A stretch of 54,136 nt of DNA, taken from Clostridia bacterium. Its GTDB lineage: Bacteria > Bacillota > Clostridia > Oscillospirales > Acutalibacteraceae. A program made the position numbers and the translations under genes. Shown here piece after piece: positions 51,544 to 54,136 of this stretch. The notes below the pieces were generated by a model. The model made no database searches, was not told the origin of the DNA, and saw only the letters and a list, made by a program, of their open reading frames with translations. How positions within the stretch are numbered: position 1 is the stretch's first letter; every line of letters starts with the position of its first letter. The stretch lies in the NCBI GenBank assembly GCA_017428625.1, contig JAFRQM010000036.1:1-54136 (forward strand), written 5' to 3'.

Positions 51544-52277
51544 TTCGACGACCTCCTTTTTGCGAAGGCCGACGATGTCTGACTGGGATAAGACATCACT
51601 CTTATGCCCATTTCCTTGAGCTTGTCAAAGCAAGGGTAATTGGCAGAGCCATAGACGATAATGGTATGGGGCGTAAGTTCCTCAACCATTTTGAAGAGAC
51701 CGGTTTCGACTCTTTCTCTGTCCTCGAGCTTGCGAGGGCTGCCACCGACAGTTCCGATAGCGACAATGCTGTTTTTAGGAATACCCTCAAAACAATACTC
51801 ATATGTTTCGGGTGTTCCCCAGCGAACATTGTTGATTACAGCGATACCATTCTTCCCGAGCCAATATCCGTATACACGCATACGGTATGTGTTATAAATT
51901 TTCAACGGCTCAGGAAAATCCTGGTAAGTTGAAAAGTCAGGCGTTATTACTCCGGCAAAATGACGAAGAACTTTTATCGCCTGTGCGGAGTCGTGCCAGA
52001 TGCCCCTGGGACCATCGAATTTATAATCATCGATGTAGAAGCAGACAAAAGCATTGTGAGTAAAGCCATACTCTTTGACAGAGATATGCTTTTTGTAAAT
52101 TCTCTTTGCCTCTTCCCAGGTGATAATGGAATCAGGCACTTCGGTTGCGGTTGTCGGGCAGAACGGAATGTCGTGTTTCCCGAAATCAGCACCTTCAGCC
52201 ATATAGGCATTCCAGATGTCTTTCAAGCCCGGTCGGATTGAATTAATTATACCATGTTCTTCTTTGGGAATCAACAT
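51540..52277 (-). CDS. DUF4417 protein leading the toxin array
   Basis: A 245-residue protein of the DUF4417 family, common on Firmicutes mobile elements and of unknown function. Recognisable parts are CFYIDDYKFDGPRGIW, ITPDFSTYQDFPEPLKIYNTYRMRVYGYWL, and NNVRWGTPETYEYCFEGIP then VIYGSANYPCF. The ATG at 52277 follows AAAGGAGGT. Its last codons contain the ribosome site of the deaminase gene, so the two are made together. It may carry or deliver the toxin; that is a hypothesis. Confidence 0.8.
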   Translation of the reverse strand: MLIPKEEHGIINSIRPGLKDIWNAYMAEGADFGKHDIPFCPTTATEVPDSIITWEEAKRIYKKHISVKEYGFTHNAFVCFYIDDYKFDGPRGIWHDSAQAIKVLRHFAGVITPDFSTYQDFPEPLKIYNTYRMRVYGYWLGKNGIAVINNVRWGTPETYEYCFEGIPKNSIVAIGTVGGSPRKLEDRERVETGLFKMVEELTPHTIIVYGSANYPCFDKLKEMGIRVMSYPSQTSSAFAKRRSSK

Positions 52278-52417
52278 TGTGATTACCTCCTTTAAATAGT
52301 ATTTGAAGCCGCAGGTATATCCCAGCTCCAATGCTATTCTAGAGAAAAATACCGCATTAATCGTCCCGGCATGGTTCCGTATTTAGTTCCATAAAGTTCC
52401 ACTGGAAAGGAGAAAAT

Positions 52418-53521
52418 ATGCTTAATATATCTACATTCACTAAAACATGTAAAAAATATGCAAAGAACAGAAGAATATCTGATGAGAAAATGCTTAACAG
52501 CGTTGTTGAGATATTAACTTTTGCTGTAAACAAATCAGAAGAAATTCACATTGATAAGAACCGTGTCAGTGAAATAATGAATAAAAAATATGATATTCCA
52601 AAGTATATAAAGAATTATTTATATGACAGTTCATTAGATGAGTTACTCTATGATAACGTTCAGGCCTTTTTTGATGAATCCATTTCAAATAACGATGTTG
52701 ACTCTTTGATAGCTGATTTTACTGACTTATTAAAAGCCGACTCAAGCATCGATTCTAAAACAACAGAAAGAATATTGTCATTAAACAGTGATAAAAATGC
52801 TTTTCTCATGGAAGTGTTTAAAATCAGCGTTTTGGCAGACAACAAGAGCTCGTCTGATTCAATTATTCTATGGGAAAACGGAGTCAATTCTGTAAATGTT
52901 GTTTCGGGTGATATTTTCGCCTTTCCGTTCTGCAAAAGGAAGAATTATACTTGCATTACCGTTATTCCTGTAAACACATCGTTTGACACACATATTTCCA
53001 GAAATTATGAAAATTCAGCTTATCCGCTGGTTTCCGAAAAAACACTGCACGGTCAGTGGCTTTACAGAATTGTTCAAAGCGGAACAGATGAAGACGGAAT
53101 CTACGAAAAAATAATTACAGGATTAAAAGCAAGAGACATTCAGCCGACTGGAAGAAGTTTATCTGATAACGCAAAAGCAGATTGCTATCCGATAGGAACA
53201 GTTGCTATTTATGAACATAACAGCAATTACTTTTTTCTGACGGCTATTTCCGAATTCAACGAAAAAAACAACGCCCATAGCACTGCTGAAGACATTGAAA
53301 AATCTGTAAATAACGTTTTAAAGGAATATAACGAAAGCGGACAAGGGTATGATTTATATATTCCGCTGATGGGAACGGGTCATTCAAGAACCGGTTTATC
53401 AAACCAGGAATCCTTTGACCTTATCATAAAATGTATGAAAGAAAATACAGATTTGATACAAGGCAAAATAACAATAGTTATAAGGTCTGAAGATATAACA
53501 ACAATAAAAATAGGATGGTGA
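52418..53521 (+). CDS. ThsA-like macro-domain protein (DUF6430 type)
   Basis: A 367-residue soluble protein. Residues about 1-145 form a helical domain (RISDEKMLNSVVEILTFAV, RVSEIMNKKYDIPKYIKNYL) without membrane segment. Residues about 160-360 read as a macro-like nucleotide-binding domain: VVSGDIFAFPF, VIPVNTSFDT, SEKTLHGQWL and IPLMGTGHSRTGLS. It matches the macro domain of Thoeris ThsA proteins, which sense or degrade NAD-derived signals. GGAAAGGAG precedes the ATG. Four bases separate it from the TIR-like gene. I infer it is the effector. Confidence 0.72.
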   Translation: MLNISTFTKTCKKYAKNRRISDEKMLNSVVEILTFAVNKSEEIHIDKNRVSEIMNKKYDIPKYIKNYLYDSSLDELLYDNVQAFFDESISNNDVDSLIADFTDLLKADSSIDSKTTERILSLNSDKNAFLMEVFKISVLADNKSSSDSIILWENGVNSVNVVSGDIFAFPFCKRKNYTCITVIPVNTSFDTHISRNYENSAYPLVSEKTLHGQWLYRIVQSGTDEDGIYEKIITGLKARDIQPTGRSLSDNAKADCYPIGTVAIYEHNSNYFFLTAISEFNEKNNAHSTAEDIEKSVNNVLKEYNESGQGYDLYIPLMGTGHSRTGLSNQESFDLIIKCMKENTDLIQGKITIVIRSEDITTIKIGW

Positions 53522-53525
53522 GATA

Positions 53526-54041
53526 ATGTATAGAACAAAAACATACATAGCAGCAGATTGGGACACTGACAAAGGTGTTGTCGAAAAGCTGAGGCAATGG
53601 AATGACAGTAATTATTGGTCATTAAGCTTTACAGATGCGCATGATCTTACTCAGGCGAGAGATACAAGTCTCTATTGCAGCGTAAAAAGCTCTCTTGCTG
53701 ACAGATTAAACGCATCAAAAACTTTTGTTTTGATAGTCGGAGCTAAAACCAAGTATTTAACTAAAGGCAGTTGCCAATATTGTGGTTTTTATCTTTCTTC
53801 TAGCCAAAAATGTTTTAAAGAGTATCACTCCGTAGATTTGCGTAGCTATATCGAGTATGAGTGCGAAAAAGCCTTAAAAGACGGGTTAAAAATAGTTGTA
53901 ATATACAATTACTTAAATGTTGATAAATCTAAATGCCCCGATGTATTATGTGATGTTGGAATTCATATTCCTGCTTATTTCAAAGGAAACGACGGAACGT
54001 ATTGGAATTATCAGGAAATTAAAGACGCAATAATGAAATGA
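53526..54041 (+). CDS. ThsB-like TIR-like (MTH538) protein
   Basis: A 171-residue protein: TYIAADWDTDKGVVEKL, WNDSNYWSLSF, DAHDLTQARDTSLYCSVKSSL, TFVLIVGAKTK, and SYIEYECEKALKDGLKIVVIYN. This is the MTH538 TIR-like (DUF1863) fold used by ThsB sensors; Glu in the YIEYECEKA helix is the candidate catalytic residue. A Cys pair (C83, C86) may bind metal. It would make a cyclic ADP-ribose signal on phage infection. The gene follows the macro gene at 4 bases, behind GGTGAGATA. Confidence 0.8.
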   Translation: MYRTKTYIAADWDTDKGVVEKLRQWNDSNYWSLSFTDAHDLTQARDTSLYCSVKSSLADRLNASKTFVLIVGAKTKYLTKGSCQYCGFYLSSSQKCFKEYHSVDLRSYIEYECEKALKDGLKIVVIYNYLNVDKSKCPDVLCDVGIHIPAYFKGNDGTYWNYQEIKDAIMK

Positions 54042-54044
54042 AAG

Positions 54045-54076
54045 ATCTCCCGTCATACGGCGGGAGATTTATTTTG
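54045..54076 (+). terminator. Terminator of the Thoeris-like pair
   Basis: ATCTCCCG / CGGGAGAT stem (54045-54052 / 54061-54068), then TTATTTTG, right after the TIR-like stop. A motif beyond it (GAGTCCGCAA, 54087-54096) also occurs in similar order at 48,782-48,791. Confidence 0.8.
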
Positions 54077-54136
54077 TCACTAATAAGAGTCCGCAAGTGC
54101 AGACATAAGATAATAAAAATTTATTTACTTTTATTA

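Larger units (their letters stand above)
41453..54136. mobile_element. Integrative mobilizable element, right end not seen
   Basis: Behind tRNA-Trp come, in order, a tyrosine integrase, an excisionase, a ParB-like protein, a Toprim-RepA protein, a MobA/MobL relaxase with oriT, DUF3847-like and DUF4315 proteins, direct repeats, and accessory cargo. There is no type IV secretion gene set in view, so transfer would need a helper: an IME not an ICE. No second copy of the tRNA-Trp 3' end is found to the right, so the element probably extends beyond the window. Its cargo part (48.7-54.1 kb) is clearly AT-richer than the backbone. Confidence 0.82.

Noticed and set aside
41460..54096. Shared AGAGTCCGCAA at 41,460 and 54,086 as attL/attR
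   Set aside because: Only 11 bp, lies in a terminator stem on the left and not in the tRNA; too short and misplaced to call an attachment pair.

Overview
The window looks like a chromosome segment of a low-to-mid GC, spore-former-related Firmicute, probably a gut Clostridia/Oscillospiraceae-type bacterium. The reasons are a SpoIID/LytB-type protein, a SigH-like sigma factor, many strong AGGAGG ribosome sites with TTG and GTG starts, a BspA-type leucine-rich surface protein, the TPM/zinc-ribbon membrane protein pair, and carbohydrate genes (GH2, GH16, GH130, GPH symporter, sialate lyase) typical of gut commensals. All family calls come from reading the sequence; no database search was run.

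Backbone, 1-41,460. The left edge holds tRNA-Tyr and tRNA-Thr beside an array of small palindromes, then a nitroreductase and a SurA/PrsA-like lipoprotein. These are followed by zapA and a U32 peptidase/RlhA-like gene, and by a MarR-controlled heterodimeric ABC exporter divergent from a GH2 glycosidase. A type II restriction-modification island (controller, two cytosine-5 methyltransferases, one putative nuclease; 10.5-14.1 kb, visibly AT-richer) interrupts the housekeeping genes. Next come a zinc-ribbon protein, a degenerate tRNA-like sequence, a SigH-like sigma factor, a lipoprotein, yfbR, a circularly permuted SpoIID protein, a zinc-ribbon membrane protein and a TPM-less miniprotein. Rightward genes from 19.9 to 26.1 kb are a GPH symporter, GH16, TraX, a permuted papain-like protein, a CxxC mini-peptide with a membrane ferredoxin, and cca. 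A 4.1-kb BspA gene sits behind a DUF1413 gene whose consensus promoter is filled by a perfect 20-bp palindrome. After that come GH130, SH3-like envelope proteins, an MFS transporter group, a secreted protein with nanA and glyA, a large membrane protein, then tRNA-CAT and tRNA-Trp.

Mobile element, about 41,460 to beyond 54,136. An integrative mobilizable element starts just behind tRNA-Trp: tyrosine integrase, excisionase, ParB-like protein, Toprim-RepA fusion, MobA/MobL relaxase with a recognisable MOBQ-type oriT, DUF3847-like and DUF4315 proteins, and two 80-bp direct repeats. Its cargo has two parts. The first is a leftward toxin/immunity array: DUF4417, then a translationally coupled YwqJ-like deaminase toxin, then four or five immunity-like genes with a beheaded toxin tip still lying in front of the last one. 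The second is a rightward pair resembling Thoeris defence: a soluble macro-domain protein plus a ThsB-type TIR-like protein. No right attachment site is visible, so the element probably continues past the window.

The most interesting signals are the DUF4417-deaminase-immunity array, the Thoeris-like pair with a non-membrane macro effector, the permuted SpoIID protein, and the palindrome inside the DUF1413-BspA promoter.
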